DNA of 64,000 bases from Adlercreutzia equolifaciens (GTDB lineage Bacteria; Actinomycetota; Coriobacteriia; Coriobacteriales; Eggerthellaceae). The translations under genes were made by a program, and so were the position numbers. Of the stretch, positions 1 through 8,956 are shown in pieces. The number at the start of each line of letters is the position of its first letter. Within the stretch, counting starts at the first letter, position 1. The DNA lies in assembly GCF_029076695.1 (NCBI RefSeq), contig NZ_JARFIK010000002.1:434001-498000 (forward strand). The letters are read 5' to 3'. The notes below the pieces were generated by a model. It had not been told where the DNA came from, made no database searches, and saw only the letters and a program-made list of their open reading frames with translations.

Positions 1-1
1 C

Positions 2-811
2 GACGTGATGGATCTGCAGAGAAAGGCAGTCTACGAAGAGCGTAATGCAGTACTTGATGGTAAGCATATCCTGTACAAATTAGATGAAATCGCTTTAGAT
101 GCCGTGCAGGCTAAGGTTGATGAGCTGTGCCCCGCTAACCTTGCTAGCGATGATTGGGACTTGCAGGCGCTGAGTGCGTGGCTTGTTGCTATGACAGGCG
201 ATGAAGACTTCGATGTTGAAGCAATTGAGCACAATGAGGATGGCTCGGTTCTTGTTGAGGCGATATGCGAAAAAATCGAAAGTGCGATCAAGAAGCAAGA
301 AAGCGTGTTTGGCGAAGATGAATTTCGTGACATTTGCGATAGCATGATGCTCAACCTGCTGGATGCTCATTGGGTTGATCATCTAACGAATATGGATTAT
401 CTAAAAAAGGGGATTGGCCTTCGTAGTTTCGGGCAACGTGATCCTTTGGTTGAGTATAAGGAAGACACATACAACTCTTTTGGTGCAATGGTTGATTCCG
501 TGTATGAAAATATGTTGCAGGCGGCTTTGCGTATCGCTCCACCTACTGAAGAAGAGCTTTCTATGGCCGAAGCGATGCAGATGATCGAGTCGTTAGATGG
601 TGCGACAACTATGGATCCTGAGCGAATGGTTTTTTCTGGGCCTCAGGATGACGAAGAGTCGGCACTGATCGACGAAGAAGAATTTGAGTGTGAAGCTACT
701 TCAGAGGTCCGGTCGGAAGTCGATGAGCAGTTGACAGACGATTCGTGCCAACGCGGGTCGTCTGAAGATGATTTTGTTGGCATGGATGAACCGAGGTCTG
801 GCTCCAAGTAG
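2..811 (+). CDS. secA: Preprotein translocase ATPase SecA, C-terminal part (5' end outside window)
   Basis: SecA is the ATPase motor that pushes unfolded preproteins through SecYEG. The frame is open to the left edge and starts inside the conserved helical scaffold (DVMDLQRKAVYEER). The second scaffold/wing block follows near residues 120-150 (LLDAHWVDHL, then GIGLRSFGQRDPLVEYK), matching canonical SecA more than the accessory SecA2 type. The last 80 residues are acidic and lack the C-terminal Cys-rich zinc motif found in many SecAs. Base composition is clearly lower in GC (about half) than in all following genes, with codons such as GAT, GAA, TTG and CTT common, so this gene may have been acquired or be an extra paralogue. 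Whether it is the housekeeping or an accessory copy cannot be told from the fragment. Confidence 0.9.
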   Translation, partial: DVMDLQRKAVYEERNAVLDGKHILYKLDEIALDAVQAKVDELCPANLASDDWDLQALSAWLVAMTGDEDFDVEAIEHNEDGSVLVEAICEKIESAIKKQESVFGEDEFRDICDSMMLNLLDAHWVDHLTNMDYLKKGIGLRSFGQRDPLVEYKEDTYNSFGAMVDSVYENMLQAALRIAPPTEEELSMAEAMQMIESLDGATTMDPERMVFSGPQDDEESALIDEEEFECEATSEVRSEVDEQLTDDSCQRGSSEDDFVGMDEPRSGSK

Positions 812-826
812 GCGTCTAGCCTCGTG

Positions 827-867
827 GCGCCATTCGGCATGACCGCTTCCGTCATGCCGAATGGCGC
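827..867. terminator. Perfect 16-bp hairpin between convergent genes
   Basis: Arms at 827-842 and 852-867 are exact reverse complements around a 9-nt loop, directly after the secA stop (811) and before the convergent stop at 935. There is no T-tract on either side, so it may be a weak bidirectional terminator or a 3'-end stabilising hairpin. Confidence 0.6.
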
Positions 868-934
868 AGGGGCTGCTAACGAGCCGGCCTGCGGTATATA
901 CGTGTCGGCGTGGATGTTGATGGCCTGGTTGCTG

Positions 935-3244
935 CTACTTGCGACCTGTAAGCTTGCGCAGGGCGCGTGCGACGGGGCTGCGCTTCTGGGCGTTTTGCTG
1001 GGCAGCCTCCTTCGCAACTGCTAGCTTTGCGCGAGCGCTCTTCAGCTTCTTCTTGGTAGCGGCCAGCTCTTTCTTCGCTGTTGCTGCGTCGTCCTTGGCT
1101 GCGGCCAGCTGTTTCTCCAGTGAAGCTTGGCGACGCTGGGGGGCGGGTTTCGTGTGCAGGAAGAATTCCTGGGGGATGGCGCCTTGCTTGGACGGGCTGG
1201 TGGCGGCGATGTTCTCCAGCAGCAGATCGAAGGCGCGCTGGCTGCCAGCTTGCAGCGGAGCGATGCCCTCGGCCAGCTTGCTGCGCCAGGTGGCGGCGTC
1301 ATCGATGGCCGACAGCAGGGCGGTGGTGCACTGCTCGGTGGTGGCTGTGGGTGGCACCAGGAGGTCGCGTACGCCCAGGTCGACGTAGAGCGAGGCTACC
1401 TTGGGCAGGTAGTCCATGCCCACGCAGGGGATGCCGAACGCGCTCATGACCAGAGCGCTGTGGTAGCGCATGGAGAACCCGGCCTGGGCGCTCTTCAGCA
1501 GCTCGGTCAGGGCGTCCAGGTTGTTGTCGTACTCGAAAATGCGGCAGCGTTCGGCGTGCTCCATGGCATTGATAACGGCCTGGGACAGCTTCAGGTCGCC
1601 GGGGTCCAGGATGCAGAAGATGAAGGCGAGCTCCGGATGGGCCGTGGCGACGGCGTCCAGGGTGCGGGCCATGCGAGCGGGGAAGTCGGCCGGCGTGTTC
1701 TCGTACTCGCGCAGTGAGATGGCGACGAAGGGAGAGGGGGCGGGCACGCTCCTGGCGTCCAGGCCCTCGCTGTCGGCGGTGGGAGCAGCTTCGTTCCCTA
1801 TGGTGTTCAGGAAGATGGTGTCGGCGCATTCGATGACCTGTGCTTCGGGTACGCCGCAGCCGCGCAGCAGCTCGGCCGTCTCTTTGTCGCGCGGGGTGAA
1901 CAGGGCGCCTTGCTTGCCCAAGAGCTTCACCAGCTGTCGACCGTCCAGCACCTCCAGAGGGCCGGCGCCAATGCCGTGGAAGATCATGGGCGTGTCGTTG
2001 GCCGCGGCCAGCGAGGCGTAGGCGGCAATGCCGGGGATGTCGGACACGCGGATGGAGGTGAACGCCTCGGCCTTGCCCGCGGTCCAGCGGATGCCCTGGT
2101 CGAACAACAGCCCGGCCACCACTAGCGCGGCGCTGGCGAAGGCCAGGGCGCGGTCGACGGCGACGATGTCCTTGAGTGACAGGGCGTAGATGCCGCGCTG
2201 CTCCAGGGTGTGCCGCGGATTCTCGCTGATGGCCACGATGCTGCTACCGGGCACGGTTTCGCGCAGGCGCTCGTCCAGGGTGGCGAGGATGTACTCGTCA
2301 CCGTAGTTGCCCATGCCGAAGTAGCCTAGGATGGAGACGATGGTGCGGGGGCTGGGGGAGCCGGCCAGTCCTGTCAGACTGGCCAGGGTGCGCTCCAGCT
2401 CGGTTTCCAGGGTGGTGCCGTCTTCCAGGGCCTGGGTGTGGCGCGGGAAGCGTTGGGCTTCGCGGGGGAGCCCTTCGGCAACCAGTGCGCGCAGGGTATC
2501 CGCGGCGGTAGTCGCCCTGGCTGCGCTTTCGGGGCCCTCTAGGACGATGACGGGTGCGCCGTCGGCCTCCGCCAGGGCCTCCAGATTCGCGTTCGGCTTC
2601 GGGCCGTTGTCGGCGAACTGGATGCGGGCCACGGCCGAGCGCGAGGTGTACGCCAACCAGTGGAATACACCGCGGTCGATGCGCCACTCCTTGGGCCATC
2701 CACTGCCCAGGCAGCGGATGGGAAGCTTGAGCTCCTTCGCCGTGCTTTCCAGCTGGCGCAGTGCTTCGATGCGCTGGGGCGTGGCCTCTTCCAGGCACAT
2801 AAGGCGCGGCGGGTAGGCGATGGTGTTGGCCAGCGGGGTGGTCAGGTAGGTTTGGTCCACCAGAGGCTGCGGCGCCAGTTGCTCCAGGGGCAGCACTGTG
2901 GTTGTCGGGCTGAGCCGGCGGAGCGTGGCGTGCTGCTCGTTGGTAAGGGCAATGCCGTCGGCGGTAATGAAGCCGTCGGGCTGCTGGCGCTTCAGGAATT
3001 TCGCCAGGCTATCGAGGTTGACGCGCAGGGTGGACGCAGTGGGTACGGTTCCTTCGCTGCCCTTGTCCTCTCCGCCACCTTCGTTCCCTTCGCTTTTCTT
3101 CGCCACTTCGAATAGGAAAGGATGCTGCTCTGGGGTGAACCAGAACACAGTGTGACCCAGGTTCTCCAAGGCGCCTTTAACGCGCCACGAGAGCGAGGCG
3201 GCGCCGTCGAGCGGGTTGGCAAGCAGGATGAAGCGATGGTACAT
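935..3244 (-). CDS. Polysaccharide pyruvyl transferase family protein with extra N-terminal domain
   Basis: Polysaccharide pyruvyltransferases (CsaB/WcaK family) move a pyruvate ketal from PEP to cell-surface glycans. The family signature ILGYFGMGNYGDE is at about residues 304-316, followed by the expected later blocks (IFHGIGAGPL, FTPRDKETAELL, SMRYHSALVMSAFGIPCVGMDY). About 300 residues precede it and look like a separate Rossmann-type, glycosyltransferase-like domain (LANPLDGAASLSWRVKGAL). The last 60 residues form a Lys/Ala/Glu-rich coiled coil with a basic tail. At 769 aa it is about twice the usual length, so it is probably bifunctional. It lies 15 bp downstream of the DUF6020-like gene on the same strand, and next to a divergent SLH-domain subtilase, consistent with pyruvylation of the polymer that SLH domains bind. 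The acceptor is unknown. Confidence 0.8.
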   Translation of the reverse strand: MYHRFILLANPLDGAASLSWRVKGALENLGHTVFWFTPEQHPFLFEVAKKSEGNEGGGEDKGSEGTVPTASTLRVNLDSLAKFLKRQQPDGFITADGIALTNEQHATLRRLSPTTTVLPLEQLAPQPLVDQTYLTTPLANTIAYPPRLMCLEEATPQRIEALRQLESTAKELKLPIRCLGSGWPKEWRIDRGVFHWLAYTSRSAVARIQFADNGPKPNANLEALAEADGAPVIVLEGPESAARATTAADTLRALVAEGLPREAQRFPRHTQALEDGTTLETELERTLASLTGLAGSPSPRTIVSILGYFGMGNYGDEYILATLDERLRETVPGSSIVAISENPRHTLEQRGIYALSLKDIVAVDRALAFASAALVVAGLLFDQGIRWTAGKAEAFTSIRVSDIPGIAAYASLAAANDTPMIFHGIGAGPLEVLDGRQLVKLLGKQGALFTPRDKETAELLRGCGVPEAQVIECADTIFLNTIGNEAAPTADSEGLDARSVPAPSPFVAISLREYENTPADFPARMARTLDAVATAHPELAFIFCILDPGDLKLSQAVINAMEHAERCRIFEYDNNLDALTELLKSAQAGFSMRYHSALVMSAFGIPCVGMDYLPKVASLYVDLGVRDLLVPPTATTEQCTTALLSAIDDAATWRSKLAEGIAPLQAGSQRAFDLLLENIAATSPSKQGAIPQEFFLHTKPAPQRRQASLEKQLAAAKDDAATAKKELAATKKKLKSARAKLAVAKEAAQQNAQKRSPVARALRKLTGRK

Positions 3245-3259
3245 GGGGTCTCCAAACGG

Positions 3260-5269
3260 TTAGCGCGTCCGGCGGCGCGGAGTGGGCGAGGGGGTGCGGC
3301 ATGGGATGGGCGTGCGGCGAGCGTCGGTTGTGCGACTTGCGGACGATACGGGCTGGGTGCTCCAGGCGTTGCTTTCGGCCGGCCGTCCGGCGGGGATGGT
3401 TATGGCACGGCCGCGTTGCGTCCCCCGCGTTGCCGGTGGCGGGGCCGCTGTCTTCTGCTGCGGCATCAGCACGCAGGCAGCGAACAGTGGCAGCATAGCG
3501 GCAATGGGCAGCACGTAGCGTAGCTGGCCGTTCAAGGGGCCGGCCAGCACGGTGATAAGCAGCATGATGGCGGGCGCGGCCAGTACCCAGGCTTGGCGGT
3601 TGCGCCTATGGGCGGCGTAGGCCAGCAGGATAAGGAAGAGCCATACGTACAGCGCCGGCGAGTACAGCACCGCTATGCCGGGGGTTTCCAGCTGCTGGTC
3701 CAGGAAGTGCGTGACGGGGCGGCGCACGCTGTCGGGCATGACGTTGTGCACGGCGAAGGTTTTGTTGATGGGCTCGCCCTGCATCCACACATAGAAGAGC
3801 GGGCGATCGATATCGGGGCCTACGATGGTCCAGGGGTAGAAATAGGCGTAGGTGTTGGCCAGGGTGGCGCGCAGGTAAGTGGCCGGGTGCCGCAGTCCCA
3901 TGGAGAGCCACGCGGCGAAGTAGTTGCTGCGATTGGCGCCGCTCAGGCTGCCGTCTTCGCTGATGAGCGCCTCTTTGATGGGGTCGGCCAGATCGGGCAG
4001 GTAGGTGTCGGCCAGCTGGTCGTAGGGGAGGATGGCGGCAATGGCGGCGCGCTCCTGGTCGGTGACGTCGTCGGGGTGCTCCAGCAGCGTGCGCGCCGTC
4101 TGCTGGAAGGGCACCGAGAGCATTTCCTTGTCCTCCTTGGTGTTGATGCCCAGCGCGGGCCATGCCACTTGGAAGACAAGCGCGTAGGTGACCAGGCAGG
4201 CGGCGAGGACACCCAGAGCCGTGAGAGCGGGGCGGCGGGTGGTGTTTCGGGCGCTATCGGGAGAGCTGGCGCCGTCGCTTGGCGGCTGGGTGGCGTGCTG
4301 TGAGCGAGCCTGGATCATGGGCTGCGTGCTGGTTGCGTGACGGGCGTGGGCTGGCTGGCGGGTGCTAGGGATGGCTTCGGAGCGGCCCGTGGCGGCGGCC
4401 GCCCGGGCGTGTTCCCGGGTCTCGCGCCGTTTCTTCGCCCAGAAGTAAAGAGCCACGGCCGCCAGGGTGGGCAGCACAATGTAGATGCCGTTGTTGCGGG
4501 TGAAGCACAAGGCCAAGCTGGCCAGGAGTAGCCCCACCCACATTCCGCGCGTGGGCTGCGGGCTGCGCAACAGGCGCAGAAGCACCAGCGAGAAACAGCA
4601 GAACACCGCGAAGAACAGCGTGTCTTTGATGGCGGTTTGCGCAAAGATGCCCCAGCCGGGGTAGACCGCGTAGAACACAAGGGAGGCTATGGTCAGTCCG
4701 CGGGGTGCCTCCATACGCACCAGTTGGCGCACCGAAAGCGAGAACGCCGCTACGCAGGCCGCGTACTGGAAGCCCACTACCAGCAAAAGCCCCAGGTTGT
4801 CGGAGTACAGCGTGCGGCCCAGCGTCATAAGGCCCGCGTACAGCGCGTTCATGAGCACGGGGTGGTGGTTCTCCAGCGGCGCGTCGGTGATGAACTGGTT
4901 CATAGAGCGCGCGCCGTCCCAGGTGAGCGTGCCGGGGAAGTAGACAATCAGGTAGGGAAGCCACGCCAAAGCGATGATGACGGCCGAGATGAGGAACGGG
5001 TGGCGGGCGAAGAAGCCGGAGGGGTAAAAGGTGCGCCAGCCGGTGTGCCTATCGAACCAACGGAACAGGAGGGAAAGCAACAGGTAGGCCACAAGGGTCA
5101 TGGCCACGATGGCGCCGATGGCCACAGGGGCCGCGGGCCAGTGAAGCGCATAGGAGTCCTCAGCCGTGGCGCGCGAGCAGACGAAGCCTGCGAGGTTCGC
5201 CAAAGCCATGAAGAAAGCGCAGATAAGCGCCGAACCGTAGATCGGTGTCGAACGACGGAGAGCGCCCAT
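3260..5269 (-). CDS. DUF6020-like polytopic membrane protein, putative glycosyltransferase
   Basis: This 669-aa protein has about a dozen hydrophobic segments. After the first three comes a conserved extracytoplasmic stretch near residues 110-140 (PYLIVYFPGTLTWDGARSMN, then LENHHPVLMNALYAGLM), which I recognise from DUF6020 membrane proteins. These resemble GT-C type glycosyltransferases with an Asp-rich loop. A long hydrophilic Ala/Arg/Ser/Thr-rich loop sits near residues 285-345 and the last 55 residues are basic and low complexity. It is upstream of the pyruvyltransferase gene (15-bp gap), suggesting co-transcription and a shared role in surface glycan assembly. A lipid-linked sugar donor is an inference; no catalytic residue can be assigned with certainty. 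Confidence 0.6.
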   Translation of the reverse strand: MGALRRSTPIYGSALICAFFMALANLAGFVCSRATAEDSYALHWPAAPVAIGAIVAMTLVAYLLLSLLFRWFDRHTGWRTFYPSGFFARHPFLISAVIIALAWLPYLIVYFPGTLTWDGARSMNQFITDAPLENHHPVLMNALYAGLMTLGRTLYSDNLGLLLVVGFQYAACVAAFSLSVRQLVRMEAPRGLTIASLVFYAVYPGWGIFAQTAIKDTLFFAVFCCFSLVLLRLLRSPQPTRGMWVGLLLASLALCFTRNNGIYIVLPTLAAVALYFWAKKRRETREHARAAAATGRSEAIPSTRQPAHARHATSTQPMIQARSQHATQPPSDGASSPDSARNTTRRPALTALGVLAACLVTYALVFQVAWPALGINTKEDKEMLSVPFQQTARTLLEHPDDVTDQERAAIAAILPYDQLADTYLPDLADPIKEALISEDGSLSGANRSNYFAAWLSMGLRHPATYLRATLANTYAYFYPWTIVGPDIDRPLFYVWMQGEPINKTFAVHNVMPDSVRRPVTHFLDQQLETPGIAVLYSPALYVWLFLILLAYAAHRRNRQAWVLAAPAIMLLITVLAGPLNGQLRYVLPIAAMLPLFAACVLMPQQKTAAPPPATRGTQRGRAITIPAGRPAESNAWSTQPVSSASRTTDARRTPIPCRTPSPTPRRRTR

Positions 5270-5363
5270 GGTATCCTTTCTCCTGTGTTGCTTTTACGTG
5301 TGTGTTTATGCTAGTAAAGTACCATAGACCCATAAACGACAGACGCCACATTAGGGGAATGAC

Positions 5364-7502
5364 ATGAACAAACAATGCCGCTCTTTCGTCTCACTGCCGG
5401 GATTCTTCTTCGCGTGCCTGTGCGCCGCCGTTTTGGCGGCCGGCGTTATGCTGGGTGCACCCGTGGGCGCCCTCGCTGCAGGCGGGGACGGGGCCGGTGC
5501 CTCGATGGCTCCTTCGGCCGCTGTGTCAGCGGGGGTTGGGGAAACTTCCGAAGCGGCTACCGATGGCATCCTGGTGACCGTGGAGGATCCGGCCATTGCG
5601 GCGCTTTCTGTCGAGACTGCGACGGGAATGCGGTCGGAAGGCGGCGCGGATGCGGCAGCTATCGCGGATGCCGCAGACGCCGTGGTGGACTCGCTGTCCG
5701 AGGTCGGCATTGAGGTGACCGACCTGGTGGAGGCCTCTGACGGCCAGGCCGTCTTCGCCGCCGAAGCCGTCGACGGTCAGAGCGACGAGGAGGCGGCCCG
5801 CGCAGCGGCCCAGGTGCCTGGTGTGGTGGCGGCCCAGCCGAATTACGTGTACTACCTCATTGATGCCCCGCAAGAGAGTGCCTCTGTGGACTTGTATTCC
5901 GCTGGCCTGGGCGAGGAGGCCGGCGAGGGCTTGGCTCTTTACGCAGCCCTGCGCGCCAACGATCCCTACGCCGCTATTTCCAGCCCCAACCAGAGCCCGA
6001 ACCAGTACTGGCTCTACAACGCCAAGCTGACCGACGCCTGGAACGAAGCAATTACCAACAAGAACGTGACCATTGCTGTGCTGGACGCTTTGGTCATGCC
6101 CACGCATGAGGACCTGAAGGCCAATGTGCTGACCAATTACGCCTGGGACGCCACCACCAACCGTGCCCAAAGCTACTCGGGGGTGAACTTCCTGGCGAAT
6201 TCAGGCCATGGCACCTATGTGGCCGGTATTGCCGCTGGCGTGACCAACAACGGCATTGGCATTGCCGGATCGTCCTATAACGCCAGCATCCTGCCGGTGT
6301 GCGTGTTCACCGAGCAGGGGCAAAGCTCCACGGTGTTCTTGCGTAATGCCTTCGCCCGGGTGATCAAGCTGAAGTCGTCGGGGGCGCTGCCCAACCTGCG
6401 CGTTATCAACATGAGCTTGGGCTCCTATGACTCGAGGGTCAACGATAAGGTGTTGCACGACTATATTCGCGAGGCGCGCGAGAAGTACGGCATTGTGACG
6501 GTTTGCGCTGGTGGAAACGGGTATGCCAATGTGGGTATCGACAAGCCGCGTACCGAGCCGCTCTATCCGGCCGACTTCGAGGAGTGCGTGGCGGTGACGG
6601 CCCTGACGCCTCAGGGCACGAATGTTTCCTGGTCGGACTACAACGCCGCCAAAGACATTAGTGCTCCGGGCGAGGCCGTCTGGTCTACCTACCCTGCAGC
6701 GACGAACGACTACACGGCGGCCTCGGGCAGCTCGTCGTCGTCGCCCATGGTGGCCGGCACCTTCGCTCTGATGTTCGCCGCGGTGCCCAACGCCACGGTG
6801 GACGAGGCCTGCGCGGCGCTGTACGCCACGGCCACGCCCATCAAGGATCCGGTGAATGATCGCACCCAGACCAGCGGCAGTCACGGCGCCTTGGACGCGG
6901 CCGCGGCGGTGTCCTACCTGAAGGAGCATCATCCCTGGCAGTTCCTGGACGTGCCGTCCTCGGCGTGGTTTTATCCCGCCGTGGGCTTCGTGGCTGAGCG
7001 CGGCATTCTGAACGGCTATGCCGACGGCAGCGGCTTGTTCGGCGCCAGCGCCGTTATGACCCGCGAGCAGGCGGCCAGCATGCTGTACAACTACTTGGGC
7101 CATGACGCGGTGGCCCCCGCCGCCCCGCAGCGCGATGTGAAGCAGGGTGAGTGGTACGACAAGGGCGTGAACTGGGCCGTGAGCGCCGGCGCCATGAACG
7201 GCTACACGTCCTCGCTCTTCGGCGTGGGCGATCGCCTGACCCGCGAGCAGGCGGCCTGCATCATCGCCAACGTGGCCCATGCCGATACCGCCAGCGCCGA
7301 TCCCGCGAAGTACAACGCGCTTCAGGGCACGAACCAGACCAGCGATTGGGCCCGCGAGTCGCTTATGTGGGCTGTGGACAAAGGCGTGCTCAACGGCATC
7401 GACAACGGCGACGGCACTCGCAGCCTGGCTCCCCTCAGCTACGTCACCCGCGCCCAAATGGCCGGCATCATGATGAACGCCATCCAAGCGGGGATTTTGT
7501 AG
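5364..7502 (+). CDS. Secreted S8 subtilisin-like serine protease with three SLH domains
   Basis: The protein starts with a signal peptide (about residues 1-39, ending VGALAA) and a propeptide that ends with an inhibitor-I9-like strand (VPGVVAAQPNYVYYL). The protease domain follows, with catalytic Asp241 (IAVLDALV), His282 (NSGHGTYVAGIAAG) and Ser457 in GSSSSSPMVAG, which replaces the usual GTSMAxPxVAG. The oxyanion Asn lies in VTVCAGGNG. After about residue 525 come three SLH repeats (WFYPAVGFVAERGILNGYAD, then EWYDKGVNWAVSAGAMNGY, then WARESLMWAVDKGVLNGI). SLH domains bind pyruvylated wall polysaccharide, so the protease is probably displayed on the surface. Start supported by AGGGGAATGAC before ATG. 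It is divergent from the DUF6020-like/pyruvyltransferase pair, with 94 bp between. Substrate unknown. Confidence 0.93.
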   Translation: MNKQCRSFVSLPGFFFACLCAAVLAAGVMLGAPVGALAAGGDGAGASMAPSAAVSAGVGETSEAATDGILVTVEDPAIAALSVETATGMRSEGGADAAAIADAADAVVDSLSEVGIEVTDLVEASDGQAVFAAEAVDGQSDEEAARAAAQVPGVVAAQPNYVYYLIDAPQESASVDLYSAGLGEEAGEGLALYAALRANDPYAAISSPNQSPNQYWLYNAKLTDAWNEAITNKNVTIAVLDALVMPTHEDLKANVLTNYAWDATTNRAQSYSGVNFLANSGHGTYVAGIAAGVTNNGIGIAGSSYNASILPVCVFTEQGQSSTVFLRNAFARVIKLKSSGALPNLRVINMSLGSYDSRVNDKVLHDYIREAREKYGIVTVCAGGNGYANVGIDKPRTEPLYPADFEECVAVTALTPQGTNVSWSDYNAAKDISAPGEAVWSTYPAATNDYTAASGSSSSSPMVAGTFALMFAAVPNATVDEACAALYATATPIKDPVNDRTQTSGSHGALDAAAAVSYLKEHHPWQFLDVPSSAWFYPAVGFVAERGILNGYADGSGLFGASAVMTREQAASMLYNYLGHDAVAPAAPQRDVKQGEWYDKGVNWAVSAGAMNGYTSSLFGVGDRLTREQAACIIANVAHADTASADPAKYNALQGTNQTSDWARESLMWAVDKGVLNGIDNGDGTRSLAPLSYVTRAQMAGIMMNAIQAGIL

Positions 7503-7700
7503 GGAGCGCGTCGGGGTCGTTGCCGCAGGGCTTTGGGGTGGGGGCTCGGTCGGCTGTCGGTCGAGGGATGGTGTACCCTCGTGTGCGCGCTAGTTTTCGC
7601 GCAGAGAGACGCCGCATGTTACAACTCCTGGTTGCGCGCGGGGGACTGCTGATGCGTGGGCTGGTTTCCGACGGGCGCGGTAAAAGCTCAGTAAAGAGGC

Positions 7701-8717
7701 TTATGATTGCGGGAGGCCTGCTGCGCTCGAGATGATCTCCTGTCCCGTGAGCCAGCACGGGTTGAGGTATGCGCTCAGCGACCAACCCGCTTGGAACAGC
7801 TCGGCTTGTCGCTGCGGGAAGTTCTTCCCCTGAGGACGCAGCTCGCGTCCCAGGTGACGCGCCACTTCGGTGGCGATGCGCTGCATGTCGAACCGATTGC
7901 CCAGCTGGCGTGCGGTGACGGTGATGACCTTGTAGCCTTGGGCCTCGAGCGCTAGGCGCCGTCGCGCGTCTTTGGCAATTTGCCGGGGCGTCAAGTGCTC
8001 GCTGTTCGAGTCGTACTCGATGGCGAGCTTGGTGGCGCGGTGCACCAAATCGGGCGTGATGCTGCCTTGAGACGCGATGGCCTGCGCCTTGCTGCCTGGC
8101 GTCATGCGCCGATTAACCTCCAGGTCGGGCAGATGAAAGCCTCCGTAGCGATGGTCGGCCCCGAGCAAGACGGCCAGAAAAGCTTCCGGCGGTGAGGCGG
8201 TCTTTTCCGCCAGCAACTTCACTGCCCGCCGCGCTTGTTTGGCTCCCGTGATACCTGGGTTGCGCTCCAGGAAGCGCTCAATCTTCGCCCGCGTGGTTAA
8301 CGGTGGTCGATCGGCCAGCTGGTTGCGCCGTCGCGCGTCGATACGGTAGGAGCCGCATAGCGCACTGCCTACTTTCACGAGTTCGGGGAAGGGGAGTTCG
8401 CGCGCCATCTGCACGAAGCAGAGCTCGGGGCTGGCCGCATGCACACCGTTGCCGATGCGCACGAACGGCTTCCCGGCCAGGGGAAACGTATTGAGGTGGG
8501 CCACCGCATGCAACGGCGTGCGGCCCACTCGCTTGTCCACGGTGAAGTGCAGCGGAAGGGGGAGCGCCGGGTAGTGCGTGTGCAGATAGGTGACGGCTTC
8601 GGCGGTGGGCCGACAATCTATGAGGGCTTTGACGCCCACCAGGTCTTCCGCGCGGGGCACCGCCGGCGTAGTGAGCCAATGAGCGAAGGCGGATGTTCCG
8701 TATAGGAAGATTCTCAT
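7701..8717 (-). CDS. Hypothetical protein with C-terminal DUF559/Vsr-like endonuclease fold
   Basis: The 338-aa protein has an N-terminal region I do not recognise and a C-terminal part reminiscent of DUF559-type restriction-endonuclease folds: AIEYDSNSEHL at about residues 232-242, then KDARRRLALEAQGYKVITVT. The EYD plus a later basic/hydrophobic strand fits the E..D..(E/Q)xK type of active site, but the exact residues are uncertain. The middle (RFLERNPGITGAKQARRAVKLL) looks helix-turn-helix-like, as in AbiEi-type proteins. The ATG at 8717 has no Shine-Dalgarno (SD) sequence. Instead it overlaps by four bases (ATGA) the stop of an upstream open frame that runs through the 8-bp repeat array, so translation may be coupled. 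Function is unknown. Confidence 0.6.
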   Translation of the reverse strand: MRIFLYGTSAFAHWLTTPAVPRAEDLVGVKALIDCRPTAEAVTYLHTHYPALPLPLHFTVDKRVGRTPLHAVAHLNTFPLAGKPFVRIGNGVHAASPELCFVQMARELPFPELVKVGSALCGSYRIDARRRNQLADRPPLTTRAKIERFLERNPGITGAKQARRAVKLLAEKTASPPEAFLAVLLGADHRYGGFHLPDLEVNRRMTPGSKAQAIASQGSITPDLVHRATKLAIEYDSNSEHLTPRQIAKDARRRLALEAQGYKVITVTARQLGNRFDMQRIATEVARHLGRELRPQGKNFPQRQAELFQAGWSLSAYLNPCWLTGQEIISSAAGLPQS

Positions 8718-8737
8718 AGCAGGGAAGGGTAGCCGAG

Positions 8738-8757
8738 GGGCACCTCTTCAGGTGCCC
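8738..8757. promoter_or_regulatory. 8-bp perfect hairpin upstream of the nuclease-like gene
   Basis: Arms 8738-8745 and 8750-8757 with a 4-nt loop, 20 bp upstream of the start at 8717 on the minus strand. It could form in the mRNA just before the start codon. Confidence 0.4.
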
Positions 8758-8810
8758 TCGCGGACGGATTGTTGGTGCGCTGCCAACTTGCATCATGAGG
8801 GGGTGAGCTG

Positions 8811-8942
8811 CAAGCCCGCAAGCCCGCAAGCCCGCAAGCCCGCAAGCCCGCAAGCCCGCAAGCCCGCAAGCCCGCAAGCCCGCAAGCCCGCAAGCCCGCA
8901 AGCCCGCAAGCCCGCAAGCCCGCAAGCCCGCAAGCCCGCAAG
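8811..8942. repeat. 8-bp tandem repeat (CAAGCCCG), about 16.5 exact copies
   Basis: The unit CAAGCCCG repeats without visible error for 132 bp. It contains no stop codon in any of the six frames, so all frames stay open and give artificial ORFs (KPASPQAR on plus, ACGLAGLR on minus). Its purity suggests slippage is recent or ongoing. It lies 94 bp upstream of the minus-strand gene at 7701-8717. Confidence 0.97.
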
Positions 8943-8956
8943 CATCCCCTCCTTGC

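Noticed and set aside
8811-8942. Long ORFs coding for KPASPQAR or ACGLAGLR repeats
   Set aside because: The 8-bp unit has no stop in any frame, so all six frames are open by chance. Only the ATGA overlap on the minus strand merits mention.
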